Assembly (NCBI GenBank): GCA_023389195.1 | Contig: JAEWET010000045.1 | Location: forward strand, 1-64,000 | DNA: 64,000 bases | Source: Aliihoeflea sp023389195 | GTDB taxonomy: Bacteria > Pseudomonadota > Alphaproteobacteria > Rhizobiales > Rhizobiaceae | Reading direction: 5' to 3' | Shown: positions 49,891 to 59,708 of the stretch, one piece after another | Layout of the letters: each line of letters begins with the position of its first letter | Numbering within the stretch: position 1 is the stretch's first letter | Notes under the pieces: model-generated | Databases searched by the model: none | What the model was told of the DNA's origin: nothing | What the model saw: the letters and a program-made list of their open reading frames with translations, nothing else | Made by a program: the position numbers and the translations under genes

Positions 49891-51005
49891 GGGGTGCCTC
49901 CTTCGCTGAATTGCGTGACTGTCTTGCCCGCGGCAATAGCCTCCGCGAGGTCGGCAAGCAATGTCGCCGCATTGGGTTTGCCGACGGAACGCGCCGACTG
50001 CGCCATTTTGGCGGCGCGGTCGGGGTCGCTCATGAAGCCTTCGATGAGTTCGGCGAGCCGTTCGGGCGAAAGCCCCGACTGCGGCTCGACCAGCGCGCCG
50101 CCGGCAGCGGCGAGCGCCGCCGCGTTTGCGGCCTGGTCGTGGTCGAGCGCGTGGGGATAGGGAACGAGGATCGACGGACGGCCGATGACGGCGAGCTCCG
50201 AAACAGTCGACGCGCCGGAGCGCGAGATGACGAGTTGAGCCGACGCGATGCGCTTGGCCATGTCCTTGAAGAAGGGCGAGACCTCGGCCTCGATGCCGAG
50301 GTCGGCATAGGCCGCCTTGACGGCCGCCTCGTCGTCGGCGCGCGCCTGCTGGGTGACCTTGAGCCGCGCACGCAATTCGGCCGGCAGCGCGCGGATTGCC
50401 TCGGGCAACGCGCTGGAAAAGAACTGCGCGCCCTGGCTGCCGCCGAAGACGAGAAGGTGGAACGGATCGCCGTCGCGCGAGACCGTGTAGGGCGTCGCGG
50501 ATGCCTCGATCACCGAGGGGCGTACCGGATTGCCGGTGACGACGATACGGCTGTCCCGGCCCGCTTCGAGAAAGCCGCCGGCGATGGCCTTGGCGCGGGT
50601 GGCGAGCGCCTTGTTGGCGCGGCCCATGACGGCGTTCTGCTCGTGGAGCATGGTCGGCACGCCGCGCCGCGTCGCGGCATAGAGCGGCGGCAGCGTCGGA
50701 TAGCCGCCGAAGCCGATGACGACCTTCGGGCGCACAGTCTCGATGATCTTCGAGGCCTGCCGCACACCCGACCACAGCGCCCAGAAGGTGCGGGCGAGCG
50801 CGATCGGATTCTTCGAGCCGATCGTTGCCGAATGTACCGGATGGACCTTGGCGGCCGGAAAATCGCCGGCGAAGCGCCCTGCCCGGTCGTCGGTGGCGAG
50901 ATGAACCAGCCAGCCGCGCGCGATCAGTTCGTGCGCCAGCGCCTCGGCGGGGAAGAGATGCCCTCCCGTGCCGCCCGCCGACAGAAGCATCAGGCCCTTG
51001 GTCAT
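49887..51005 (-). CDS. murG: UDP-GlcNAc:lipid I transferase MurG
   Basis: 372-residue GT-B transferase that turns lipid I into lipid II at the inner face of the membrane. LLSAGGTGGHLFPAEALAHEL near 7-27 is the N-terminal G loop, FGGYPTLPP the second, LLVFGGSQGAQFFS the third, and RSGASTVSELAVIGRPSILVPYPHA the UDP-GlcNAc-binding region. 1 bp separates its start from the ftsW stop at 51007, and its stop overlaps murC. Confidence 0.96.
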   Translation of the reverse strand: MTKGLMLLSAGGTGGHLFPAEALAHELIARGWLVHLATDDRAGRFAGDFPAAKVHPVHSATIGSKNPIALARTFWALWSGVRQASKIIETVRPKVVIGFGGYPTLPPLYAATRRGVPTMLHEQNAVMGRANKALATRAKAIAGGFLEAGRDSRIVVTGNPVRPSVIEASATPYTVSRDGDPFHLLVFGGSQGAQFFSSALPEAIRALPAELRARLKVTQQARADDEAAVKAAYADLGIEAEVSPFFKDMAKRIASAQLVISRSGASTVSELAVIGRPSILVPYPHALDHDQAANAAALAAAGGALVEPQSGLSPERLAELIEGFMSDPDRAAKMAQSARSVGKPNAATLLADLAEAIAAGKTVTQFSEGGTP

Positions 51006-51006
51006 G

Positions 51007-52176
51007 TCATTCCGCCGGCGCCAGGGGCTGGGAGACCGGCTGCGCGCCGAAACCCCGACCCGAAAGAACGCTGCGCCGCTGCGGCTTCTTGCGCGACAGG
51101 GCCAGCACCATGCCCATGGAAATCGCCATCGCGATCAGCGACGAGCCGCCATAGGAGATGAAGGGAAGCGTCATGCCCTTGGCCGGCAGGAGCTGCAGGT
51201 TCACGCCCATATTGATGATCGACTGGAAGCCGAACAGGATGACGAGCCCGCTGATGGCGAAGCGCGAGAAATCGTCGCTTTCCTTTGCCGCCGCCGAAAT
51301 GCCGCGCAGGACGACGAAGGCGAAGAGGCCGGCGATGATGAGGCAGAGAATCAGGCCGAACTCCTCGGCAGCGACGGCGAAGACGAAATCGGTATGGCTG
51401 TCGGGCAGGATGCGCTTGACCGAGCCTTCGCCGGGACCCTGGCCGAGCCAGCCACCGCGCACCATCGCCTCGTGACCCATGTCGGTCTGGTAATTGTCGC
51501 CCTCGCCGGTGAAGAACCGGTCGATGCGCCCCTGGACGTGATCGAACGAGAAATAGGCGCCCGAGGCGAAGGCGACGGCGATGCCGCCGAGCACGACGAT
51601 CCACAGCCAGGGCAGACCGGCCATGAAGAACATGACGCCCCAGGTCGCGACGACCAGGATCGACTGGCCGAGATCGGGCTGCGCCACTAGAAGCGCCAGT
51701 ACGACGCCCAGCAGCATCATGGCGAAGAGATTGCCGGGAACAGCGTTCGACCGGGCGCGCTCGGCGAAGAGCCACGCACAGATGACCACGAAGGCCGGCT
51801 TCATGTATTCCGAAGGCTGGATCGAGATGCCGGCCAGATGCAGCCAGCGCCGCGAGCCCTTGATCTCGGCGCCGACGAACAGGACCGCCACCATCATGAC
51901 GAGGGAGCCGACGAGCATCAGGAGCGCGAGGCGCCTGACGAGCCGCGCGTCGAGGAAGGAGACGGCGAGCATGACGATCAGCGCCGGAACCATGAAGATG
52001 ATCTGACGCGTGACGAAGTGGAAACTGTCGAGGCCGATGCGCTCGGCGACAGCCGGGCTCGCGGCGAAGGAGAGCACGACACCGAGCAGCATCAGCGCCA
52101 TGAACGCCGCCAGGAACCAGCGGTCGATCGTCCACCACCACTGCGCGACAGGACTGCGGTCGACGCGACTGATCAT
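51007..52176 (-). CDS. ftsW: Septal peptidoglycan glycosyltransferase FtsW
   Basis: 389-residue SEDS-family polymerase with about ten transmembrane segments, partnered with the transpeptidase FtsI. Conserved pieces are KGSRRWLHLAGISIQPSE, QPDLGQSILV (with the catalytic Asp region), GQGPGEGSVKRILPDSHTDFVFAVAAEEFG and GMTLPFISYGGSSL. Start is ATG 52176 (MISRVDRSP), overlapping the murD stop by 4 bp. The frame stays open to 52899 but that part lies across murD. Confidence 0.95.
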   Translation of the reverse strand: MISRVDRSPVAQWWWTIDRWFLAAFMALMLLGVVLSFAASPAVAERIGLDSFHFVTRQIIFMVPALIVMLAVSFLDARLVRRLALLMLVGSLVMMVAVLFVGAEIKGSRRWLHLAGISIQPSEYMKPAFVVICAWLFAERARSNAVPGNLFAMMLLGVVLALLVAQPDLGQSILVVATWGVMFFMAGLPWLWIVVLGGIAVAFASGAYFSFDHVQGRIDRFFTGEGDNYQTDMGHEAMVRGGWLGQGPGEGSVKRILPDSHTDFVFAVAAEEFGLILCLIIAGLFAFVVLRGISAAAKESDDFSRFAISGLVILFGFQSIINMGVNLQLLPAKGMTLPFISYGGSSLIAMAISMGMVLALSRKKPQRRSVLSGRGFGAQPVSQPLAPAE

Positions 52177-53576
52177 TGGGGAGTCCCTCCGAAAGAAACG
52201 AGCCCGTCGAGCGCCTGGACCGCGCTGCGAAAGGCCTCGCCACGAACCTCGAAATTCTTGAACTGGTCGAAACTGGCGCAGGCCGGCGAGAGCAGCACGA
52301 CCGGCTCGCCGGCCGTGTCGTCGGCCGCGTCGCGCGCGGCATGGGCGACGGCGGCGTCGAGCGTGCCGGCGATCTCGAACGGCGCCGCAGCGCCCAGCGT
52401 CGCTGCGAAGGCGGGCGCCGCCTCGCCGATCAGATAGGCGCGCGCGATACGCGGGAAGAAGGCGCGCAGCGTTTCGATGCCGCCTTCCTTGGGCAGGCCG
52501 CCGGCGATCCAGTAGATGCGCGGAAAGCTCGACAGCGCGGGCGCGGCCGCCTCGGCATTGGTCGCCTTGGAATCGTTGACGAAGAGGACGCCCTTGCGGG
52601 TGCCGATGATTTCCATGCGGTGCGCCAGGCCCGGGAAGGTCGAAAGGCCGGCCTGGATTTCGGCGCGCGACAGGCCGAGCGCGACGCAGGCCGCGACCGC
52701 GGCGAGCGCGTTCTGCGCATTGTGCTGGCCACGCAGCGTGCCGATGCCGTCGAGCGAGGCGACCGTCTCGCGCCTGCCTCCCGAGGAGTGGACGAGATCG
52801 GTGCCGGCGGCGAAATAGCCATCCGTCAATTCCAGGCGTTTGGAGATGCGGATGACGTTCTGACCGGCCGCTTCGAGCCGCGCGGCGATCTGCTCGCAAT
52901 GAACGTCGTCGACGCCGACGATCGCCGTCTTGCTGCCGGCGACGAGCCGTTCCTTGATCGCCGCGTAGTGCTGCATCGTGCCGTGGCGGTCGAGATGGTC
53001 GGGCGTCAGGTTAAGAAGGATGCCGACGGTCGGATCGAGCGAGGGCGCAAGGTCGATCTGGTAGGACGAGCACTCGACGACGTAATGGCGCTCAGGCGTG
53101 ATCGGATCGAGCGTCATCACCGCCTTGCCGATATTGCCGCCCATCTGCGTGTCGCGGCCGGCATGGGCGAGGATGTGGGCGATGAGCGCCGTCGTCGTCG
53201 ACTTGCCGTTGGTGCCGGTGATGGCGACGAGCGGCGCCTCGGGCGCGGTGCGGCGGCGCTCGCGCGCGAAGAGTTCGATGTCGCCGATGATCTCGACGCC
53301 GCTGCCGCGGGCAAGATCGACGGTCCAGTGGGGCTTGGGATGCGTCAGCGGCACGCCGGGCGCGAGCACAAAGCTGGCGAAACCGTTCCAGTCTGCCTGG
53401 CGCAGGTCTCCGACAGGAACGCCCGCCGCCTGCGCGGCCTCGACGCTTTGCGGGTTGTCGTCGAAGGCCGTGACCATTGCCCCGCCTTCGACCAGCGCAC
53501 GCGCAGTGGCGACGCCCGAGCCGCCGAGCCCGAAGAGCGCGACCTTGCGATTGGCGAAGGAGCCGGCCGCGATCAT
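52173..53576 (-). CDS. murD: UDP-N-acetylmuramoylalanine--D-glutamate ligase
   Basis: 467-residue Mur ligase. The N-terminal KVALFGLGGSGVATARAL binds UDP-MurNAc-Ala, ITGTNGKSTTTA at about 119-130 is the P-loop, and NLTPDHLDRHGTM and FVNDSKATNAEAAAPAL are central and C-terminal signatures. It adds D-Glu as the second stem residue. It is 4 bp from mraY and overlaps ftsW. Confidence 0.95.
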   Translation of the reverse strand: MIAAGSFANRKVALFGLGGSGVATARALVEGGAMVTAFDDNPQSVEAAQAAGVPVGDLRQADWNGFASFVLAPGVPLTHPKPHWTVDLARGSGVEIIGDIELFARERRRTAPEAPLVAITGTNGKSTTTALIAHILAHAGRDTQMGGNIGKAVMTLDPITPERHYVVECSSYQIDLAPSLDPTVGILLNLTPDHLDRHGTMQHYAAIKERLVAGSKTAIVGVDDVHCEQIAARLEAAGQNVIRISKRLELTDGYFAAGTDLVHSSGGRRETVASLDGIGTLRGQHNAQNALAAVAACVALGLSRAEIQAGLSTFPGLAHRMEIIGTRKGVLFVNDSKATNAEAAAPALSSFPRIYWIAGGLPKEGGIETLRAFFPRIARAYLIGEAAPAFAATLGAAAPFEIAGTLDAAVAHAARDAADDTAGEPVVLLSPACASFDQFKNFEVRGEAFRSAVQALDGLVSFGGTPQ

Positions 53577-53580
53577 GGGG

Positions 53581-54663
53581 TCACCGCAGCTTCAGCGAGG
53601 AAAGGCCGACGAGGGCGAGGATGACGGCGATGATCCAGAACCGGATCACGACCTGGCTCTCCGTCCAGCCGAGCTTTTCGAAATGATGGTGGATCGGCGC
53701 CATCAGGAAGACGCGCTTGCCGGTGAGCTTGAACCAGCCGACCTGGATGATGACCGACAGCGCCTCCATGACGAACAGGCCGCCGATAATGGCGAGGACG
53801 ATCTCGTGCTTGGTGGCGACGGCGACGGTGCCGATGAGGCCGCCCAGCGCGAGCGAGCCGGTGTCGCCCATGAAGATGGCGGCGGGCGGCGCGTTGAACC
53901 AGAGGAAGCCGAGCCCGGCCCCGATGACCGCGCCGAGGATGACGGACAGTTCGCCGGTGCCGACGACGAAATGGATCTGCAGGTAGTCGGCGAAGACGGC
54001 GTTGCCCGAAAGGTATGCGATGACGCCGAAGGCGCCGGCGGCGACCATGACGGGCACGATCGCAAGGCCGTCGAGCCCGTCTGTCAAATTCACCGCATTA
54101 CCCGCGCCGACGATGACGAAGGCGGCGAAGGGCACGAAGAACCAGCCGAGATTAAGCAGGAAATCCTTCACGAACGGGAAGGTCAGCGAGGACGAGAACG
54201 GCGCCTCGCCGGCATTCATGATGACGAAGGTCGCAGCGCCGGCGATGAGGAATTCCACCGCAAGACGCGCCTTGCCCGAAAAGCCCATATGCGACTGCTT
54301 GGTGACCTTGAGATAGTCGTCGTAAAAGCCGATCGCGCCAAAGCCGAGCGTGACGAGCAGCACGGTCCAGACATAGATGCTGGTGAGGTTGCCCCACAGA
54401 AGCGAGGCGCCGACGATGCCGGTCAGCATCATCAGCCCGCCCATGGTCGGCGTGCCGGCCTTCTTGAAATGGGTCTGCGGCCCGTCGGCGCGGATCGGCT
54501 GGCCGCGGCCCTGACGGATGCGCAGCGAATCGATGATCATCGGCCCGAAGATGAAGACGATCAGCGCCGAGGTGATCAGCGCGCCACCGGTGCGGAAGGT
54601 GATGTAGCGGAAGACGTTGAAGGCCGAAACCTGGTCCGCCAGCGCTACGAGGAGCATCAGCAT
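53581..54663 (-). CDS. mraY: Phospho-MurNAc-pentapeptide transferase MraY
   Basis: 360-residue integral membrane enzyme with about ten helices that links the soluble precursor to undecaprenyl phosphate, giving lipid I. Catalytic Asp-rich loops are GFYDDYLKVTK, NLTDGLDGLAI and FMGDTGSLALGG; HHHFEK lies near 325. MGGLMMLTGI and KKAGTPTMGG mark the first cytosolic loop. 24 bp separate it from murF. Confidence 0.96.
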   Translation of the reverse strand: MLMLLVALADQVSAFNVFRYITFRTGGALITSALIVFIFGPMIIDSLRIRQGRGQPIRADGPQTHFKKAGTPTMGGLMMLTGIVGASLLWGNLTSIYVWTVLLVTLGFGAIGFYDDYLKVTKQSHMGFSGKARLAVEFLIAGAATFVIMNAGEAPFSSSLTFPFVKDFLLNLGWFFVPFAAFVIVGAGNAVNLTDGLDGLAIVPVMVAAGAFGVIAYLSGNAVFADYLQIHFVVGTGELSVILGAVIGAGLGFLWFNAPPAAIFMGDTGSLALGGLIGTVAVATKHEIVLAIIGGLFVMEALSVIIQVGWFKLTGKRVFLMAPIHHHFEKLGWTESQVVIRFWIIAVILALVGLSSLKLR

Positions 54664-54687
54664 TGTTGTTCTTGTCTCCGCGTGGCC

Positions 54688-56133
54688 TCAGGCCGTGTGA
54701 ACTTCATCCGCAGCAACGATGTCGGCAGCGGGAAACGTATCGCGCAAGGCTGTAACGAGCCTTGAGGAGCCTATGCTCTTCGACGACTTAATCATGACGA
54801 CATCGCCCGCGCGCACCATGCCCATGAGCACCGGCTGCAGATCGGCGACGCTGTCGCGATGTTCGACGCGCAAACTGTCCGGCAGCGCTTCGGCGAGCGC
54901 CTTCATCTCGGGCCCGGCCAGGAGCACGACGCTGGTCGCCTGCGCATCGATCGCCTCGGCAAGGCCGGCGTGCAGGTCGCGCGAATGATCGCCGAGTTCC
55001 AGCATGTCGCCGAGGACGGCAATGCGCCGGCCGTGACCGTTGACCGGCGCGGCCTGCAGCACGTCCATCGCCGCGCGCACGGATGCCGGGTTGGCGTTGT
55101 AGCTCTCGTCGATCAGAAGAAACTCGCCCCGGCCGTGGCTCAAGCGATGGCGCGCACCGCGGCCCTCCTCCGCCGACAGATCGGCCAGCGCATGGGAGAC
55201 CTTCGCCATGTCGGCGCCGGCGAGGTAGGAGGCGGCGAGAACGGCGATGGCGTTCTGCACCATGTGCCGGCCGGGCGCACCGATCTTGGCGACGAGTTCC
55301 TCGCCGGCCATCTTGGCGGTGAAGGTCGAGCCTTCGGGCAGAAGCTTGGTCTTGACCAGCTTGAAGGTCGCGCGCGAATGCTCGCCGAAGCCCCAGACAT
55401 TCTCCACGCCGGATTCGCGCGCAGCTTTTTCGAGCTGCTTGAAGCGCGCGTCGTCGCGGTTGATGAGGGCGTGGCCGCCCGGCTCGACGCCCTCGAAGAT
55501 TTCGGCCTTCGCCGTCGCGATCTCTTCCAGATCGCGGAAGAAACCGAGATGGGCGGCGGCGATCATGGTGACGATGGCGATGTGCGGGCGCACGAGCTTG
55601 ACCAGCGGACGAATTTCGTCCGGGTGGTTCATGCCGATCTCGAAGACGGCATAGTCCGTCTCGGCCGGCATGCGCGCGAGCGTCAGCGGCACGCCCCAGT
55701 GATTGTTGAACGACTTGTCGGAGGCGTGGACGTTGCCGACCGCCGAGAGCGCCTTGCGCAGCGCTTCCTTGGTGCTTGTCTTGCCGGCCGAACCGGTGAC
55801 GGCGATGATCTTCGCCTTGGAACGCGCCCGCGCCGCGATGCCTGTCTTCGACAGGGCTTCGAGCACGTCCGGCACGACGATCATCGGCCCGTGCAGGCGG
55901 CCGAGCGCGGCGAGCTTGCCTTCGGACACGACCAGCAGGGATGCGCCGGCCTTGATCGCCGCCGTCGCGAAATCATGGCCGTCGAACTGGTCGCCCTTGA
56001 TGGCGAAAAAGGCGTCGCCGGGCTGGAGCGTCCGGCTGTCGATCGCAATCCCGGTGATCCCGTCCGGCATCGTGCCGACGGGCCGTCCCGCCATCGCGGC
56101 AACGAGATCGGGGGTGGTCCAAAGCAGGTTCAT
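54688..56133 (-). CDS. murF: UDP-MurNAc-tripeptide--D-Ala-D-Ala ligase MurF
   Basis: 481-residue Mur ligase adding D-Ala-D-Ala. GIAIDSRTLQPGDAFFAIKG (28-47) is the N-terminal UDP domain, VTGSAGKTSTKE at 112-123 the P-loop, EIGMNHPDEI and NRDDARF are central motifs, and LLIDESYNANPASVRAAMDVL a family signature. It overlaps murE by 4 bp. The substrate is produced by ddlB further along. Confidence 0.95.
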   Translation of the reverse strand: MNLLWTTPDLVAAMAGRPVGTMPDGITGIAIDSRTLQPGDAFFAIKGDQFDGHDFATAAIKAGASLLVVSEGKLAALGRLHGPMIVVPDVLEALSKTGIAARARSKAKIIAVTGSAGKTSTKEALRKALSAVGNVHASDKSFNNHWGVPLTLARMPAETDYAVFEIGMNHPDEIRPLVKLVRPHIAIVTMIAAAHLGFFRDLEEIATAKAEIFEGVEPGGHALINRDDARFKQLEKAARESGVENVWGFGEHSRATFKLVKTKLLPEGSTFTAKMAGEELVAKIGAPGRHMVQNAIAVLAASYLAGADMAKVSHALADLSAEEGRGARHRLSHGRGEFLLIDESYNANPASVRAAMDVLQAAPVNGHGRRIAVLGDMLELGDHSRDLHAGLAEAIDAQATSVVLLAGPEMKALAEALPDSLRVEHRDSVADLQPVLMGMVRAGDVVMIKSSKSIGSSRLVTALRDTFPAADIVAADEVHTA

Positions 56134-57581
56134 GCTGCGCTCTCCTTCAACGCCGCCCGCACCTCTTCATGATCGGAAAAGGGCAGCGTGACGTCGCCGA
56201 CCGTCTGCCCTTCCTCGTGTCCCTTGCCTGCGACGATCAACGTGTCGCCCTGCCCGAGCGAAGCGACCGCCTCGCGGATCGCCGTGCGCCGGTCGCCGAT
56301 TTCCAAGGCACCCGGCACAGCTTCCATGATTGCGGCGCGGATCGCGGCGGGCACCTCCGAGCGCGGATTGTCGTCGGTGACAATCACCCGGTCGGCGAGG
56401 CGCGAGGCGATCTCGCCCATGATCGGCCGCTTGCCCTTGTCGCGGTCGCCGCCGCAGCCGAACACCACGACGACCTTGCCGGTCGTGAACGGGCGGACGG
56501 CGGATAGAACGTTTTCGAGTGCCTCGGGCTTGTGTGCGTAGTCGACATAGACCGGCGCGCCGGCCTTGGTGGTGCCGACGAGTTCGAGCCGGCCGGAGGC
56601 GCCTTCAAGCTTGCGCAGCGCGGCCATTGCGGTCGCAACCGGCGTGCCGGTCGCGATGCAGAGCCCGGCCGCGACGAGCGCGTTCGACACCTGGAATTCA
56701 CCGGCGAGCGGCAGGTCGACCTCGTAGATGGTGCCGTCATGGCAGATTTCGGTGCGCTGGCGGTGACGGCCGTGCTCGACACGCTTCAGTTCGAGGAAAT
56801 TTCCGGCGCGACCGACGGTCAGGACGTCGAGCCCGGCGGCCTTGCAGGTATCGATCGCCCGCGCCGACCATGGATCATCGGCGAAGATCACCGCCGGCGC
56901 GAATTTCGGCATCAGCGTATCGAAAAGCCGCATCTTGGCGTCGAAATATTCGTCCAGCGTCGCATGGTAATCCATGTGGTCGCGGCCGAGATTGGTGAAG
57001 CCGGCGGCAGAAAGTTTCACGCCATCGAGACGGCGCTGGTCGAGGCCGTGGCTGGATGCCTCCATCGCCGCGTGGGTGACGCCCTCACCGGCGAGCTTCT
57101 TCAAAAGCTGGTGGAGGGCGACGGGATCGGGTGTCGTCAGCGAACCGTATTCGGTGAAGCCCGGCGAGATGACGCCCGTCGTGCCGATGCTGGCGGCGGC
57201 GTGACCGGCATGCGCCCAGATCTGGCGCGCGAAGCTCGCGACCGACGTCTTGCCGGCCGTGCCGGTGACCGCGACCATGGTCTGCGGCTGCGCGCCATAG
57301 AAGGCAGCGAGCGCCAGCGACAGGCTGCGACGCGGATCGGCGGTTTCGATGAGCGGCACGCCGGCCGGAACTTCCGTGCCAGGCGCGGCGAGGATCGCCG
57401 TCGCCCCGCGCGTCACCGCGTCGGAGACGAACTTCGCCCCGCTCGTCTTCGCGCCGTCGAAGGCGGCGAACACGTAGCCCGGCTCGACCTTGCGCGAATC
57501 GAGCGCGAAGCCCTTCACCTCGATCGCGCCGGCTTCCGGCGGAACGATGGCTTGGGCGGGTGCGAGGTCGGCGAGTTTCAT
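56130..57581 (-). CDS. murE: UDP-MurNAc-dipeptide--meso-diaminopimelate ligase
   Basis: 483-residue Mur ligase. The P-loop is VTGTAGKTS at about 105-113 and the carbamylated-Lys region is TNLGRDHMDYHATLDEYFDAK. The C-terminal DNPR at 404-407 is the motif that selects meso-diaminopimelate over lysine, so the peptidoglycan is DAP-type. 48 bp separate it from ftsI, and it overlaps murF. Confidence 0.95.
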   Translation of the reverse strand: MKLADLAPAQAIVPPEAGAIEVKGFALDSRKVEPGYVFAAFDGAKTSGAKFVSDAVTRGATAILAAPGTEVPAGVPLIETADPRRSLSLALAAFYGAQPQTMVAVTGTAGKTSVASFARQIWAHAGHAAASIGTTGVISPGFTEYGSLTTPDPVALHQLLKKLAGEGVTHAAMEASSHGLDQRRLDGVKLSAAGFTNLGRDHMDYHATLDEYFDAKMRLFDTLMPKFAPAVIFADDPWSARAIDTCKAAGLDVLTVGRAGNFLELKRVEHGRHRQRTEICHDGTIYEVDLPLAGEFQVSNALVAAGLCIATGTPVATAMAALRKLEGASGRLELVGTTKAGAPVYVDYAHKPEALENVLSAVRPFTTGKVVVVFGCGGDRDKGKRPIMGEIASRLADRVIVTDDNPRSEVPAAIRAAIMEAVPGALEIGDRRTAIREAVASLGQGDTLIVAGKGHEEGQTVGDVTLPFSDHEEVRAALKESAA

Positions 57582-57629
57582 TCGTTTCCAGTCGGATGGG
57601 TGCCGGCGGTCGTGCGCCGCGGGCGGGAA

Positions 57630-59354
57630 TCACTGATAGGCGGCGAGCAGAGCCTCACTTTCATGGCTGAAATCTGGCTTGACGCCAAGAAGCGAGGCCG
57701 AGCGGCGCACAATGTTGCCGGCCATCGGGGCCGTGTTGAGGCCGGCCGTCGCGCCCACGCCCTGCTTTTCCGGCTTGGGTTCGTCGAGGATGGTCAGGAC
57801 GATGTATTCGGGGTCGTTGAGCGGGAAGCCTGCGAGGAAGGCGTTGAAGCGGATGCCGCTGACATAACGCCCGTTGACGACCTTTTCGGCCGTGCCCGTC
57901 TTGCCGCCGACGAAGTAGCCGGGCACGTCCGCGCGGCGGCCCGAGCCGCTTTCGGTGTTGTAGCGGAAGAGATAGCGCATCGCGTCGCTGGTCGACGGGT
58001 TCAGCACTTGAAGGGCCGAGCCCATAGCCTGCTCTTCCGTGCGCGGAAGGAAGGTGGGGTTGATGAGACGCCCGCCATTGAGGACCGCCGCAGTGGCGAC
58101 CGCGGTCTGCAGCGGCGTCGTCGCGACGCCGTGCCCGAAGGAGATCGTGATCGAGTTGATCTTCTTCCAGACGGCCGGCTGGGTGGGTCGCGCGACTTCG
58201 GGAAGTTCCGTCGTCATGCGGCTGAGCAGGCCAAGCCGGGTCAGATATTCGCGGTGCCCCTCGATGCCGAGCACGTCGACCATGCGCGCCGTGCCGATGT
58301 TGGACGAGTAGATGAAGACTTCGGGAACCGTCAGCACGCGGCCCTTGCCGTGGAAGTCGCGGATCGTATGGCCGCCGATGCGGATCGGCGCGGTCGCATC
58401 GAAACGGTCCGACATCTTCACGAGGCCGGAATCCAGCGCCATCGCCGTCGTGAACCCCTTGAAGGTCGAGCCCATCTCGAACAGGCCGGCGGACATCCGG
58501 TTGAGCCGGTCCTTCTCGAGCGCATTGAACGGGTTGTTCGGATCATAGTCCGGCACGGAGGCCATGGCGATGACTTCGCCGGTCTTGGCGTTGAGAACCA
58601 CGGCGCCGGCCGCTATCGCCTTGTACTTTTCCATCGCCTGCATCAGTTCGTCGTGGACGATGTGCTGCACGCGCAGGTCGATCGAAAGCTTGACCGGCGC
58701 AAGGTCGCCGGCGATCGCCAGTCCGCTCGCCTGAAGGTCGGCAAGGCCCTGATCGTCGATATATTTCTCCATCCCCGCCGTGCCGCGATTGTCGACATTG
58801 ACGAGGCCGAGGATGTGGGAGGCCGTCGCACCGCCCGGATAGAAGCGCTTCTTCTCGGTGCGGAAGCCGACGCCCGGAATGCCGAGCGCCATGATGTCGG
58901 CCTGCTGGCGCGGCGACAATTGCCGGCGCAGCCAGACGAAACCGGCATCGGTCGAAAGACGCTGGTAGGTCTGGTTGTAGTCGAGGTCGGGCAGGATCGT
59001 GCGCAGCTTCTCGATCGCCTCGTTGGGATCGACGATGCGGCGCGGCTCGGCGAAGAGCGAGGCCGACTTGATGTCAGTCGCCAGCACCAGTCCGTTGCGG
59101 TCGACGATATCGGGACGGTTGGCCGTCACGCGCGAAGGCGGCGGGCCGCCGGCCGGCAGATCCTCGATGCCCAGATAGACGATGCGCCCGCCGATGACCG
59201 CGTAAACGCCCATGAAGAGCGCGAAGGTGATGGCCATGCGCGAGCGCGTGGAGCCGCCCGAACGCTTGCGGGCGCCGTCGACGACGATGGCCGCTTCGTC
59301 GGATTTGTGCGCCGAGCGCTTCAGCAGCGATGCGAGCCGGCTGACGATCCTCAT
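57630..59354 (-). CDS. ftsI: Septal transpeptidase FtsI (PBP3)
   Basis: 574-residue class B PBP. One N-terminal membrane helix (about 40-60) is followed by the PBP dimer domain and the transpeptidase. The catalytic SxxK is Ser296-Lys299 (EMGSTFK), the SxN is SSNIGT, and the KTG is GGKTGTAEKV. It crosslinks septal peptidoglycan polymerised by FtsW. Its start overlaps the ftsL stop by 4 bp. Confidence 0.96.
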   Translation of the reverse strand: MRIVSRLASLLKRSAHKSDEAAIVVDGARKRSGGSTRSRMAITFALFMGVYAVIGGRIVYLGIEDLPAGGPPPSRVTANRPDIVDRNGLVLATDIKSASLFAEPRRIVDPNEAIEKLRTILPDLDYNQTYQRLSTDAGFVWLRRQLSPRQQADIMALGIPGVGFRTEKKRFYPGGATASHILGLVNVDNRGTAGMEKYIDDQGLADLQASGLAIAGDLAPVKLSIDLRVQHIVHDELMQAMEKYKAIAAGAVVLNAKTGEVIAMASVPDYDPNNPFNALEKDRLNRMSAGLFEMGSTFKGFTTAMALDSGLVKMSDRFDATAPIRIGGHTIRDFHGKGRVLTVPEVFIYSSNIGTARMVDVLGIEGHREYLTRLGLLSRMTTELPEVARPTQPAVWKKINSITISFGHGVATTPLQTAVATAAVLNGGRLINPTFLPRTEEQAMGSALQVLNPSTSDAMRYLFRYNTESGSGRRADVPGYFVGGKTGTAEKVVNGRYVSGIRFNAFLAGFPLNDPEYIVLTILDEPKPEKQGVGATAGLNTAPMAGNIVRRSASLLGVKPDFSHESEALLAAYQ

Positions 59355-59707
59355 TGCATGATGCTCCCGGTGGCGGTTTCGTCGATCAGCCCGTCGCCGG
59401 CGATCAGATCCTCGATCGCGAGCGGACGGCGGGGCAGGTCCGAAATGGTGGCGAACTGGTAGGGCTGGACCGGATAGAGCTGGAGCTCCTCGGAGAAGGT
59501 CTCCTTCAGCCGCTGCAGCCGCGAGGGCTGGTTGAGAAGGCTCCAGTCGGCGTTGAGCACGTCGATGGAATCCTTCTCGAAGGCGATCTGGCTTTGCAGC
59601 CGTCGCACTTCGGAGAGCTGGTTTTCCGCGTCGTGCTTGGTCTTGTAGGTGAAGGCTGCCGCCGAAACCATGACCACGATGAGAACGATGTCGGTGGTGC
59701 GGAACAT
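59351..59707 (-). CDS. ftsL: Cell division protein FtsL
   Basis: 118-residue bitopic protein. The N-terminal helix (about 4-22, MFRTTDIVLIVVMVSAAAFTY) is the membrane anchor, followed by a leucine-zipper-like coiled coil (about 30-65, NQLSEVRRLQSQIAFEKDSIDVLNAD) and a short C-terminal tail. It forms a divisome complex with FtsQ and FtsB. Position between rsmH (1 bp away) and ftsI (4-bp overlap) and the fold make the call safe despite low sequence conservation. Confidence 0.9.
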   Translation of the reverse strand: MFRTTDIVLIVVMVSAAAFTYKTKHDAENQLSEVRRLQSQIAFEKDSIDVLNADWSLLNQPSRLQRLKETFSEELQLYPVQPYQFATISDLPRRPLAIEDLIAGDGLIDETATGSIMQ

Positions 59708-59708
59708 G

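Noticed and set aside
47513..49972. An 819-aa fusion covering murC and murB
   Set aside because: The first 500 codons are murC in the wrong phase; murB itself starts at 48481 with its family N-terminus.
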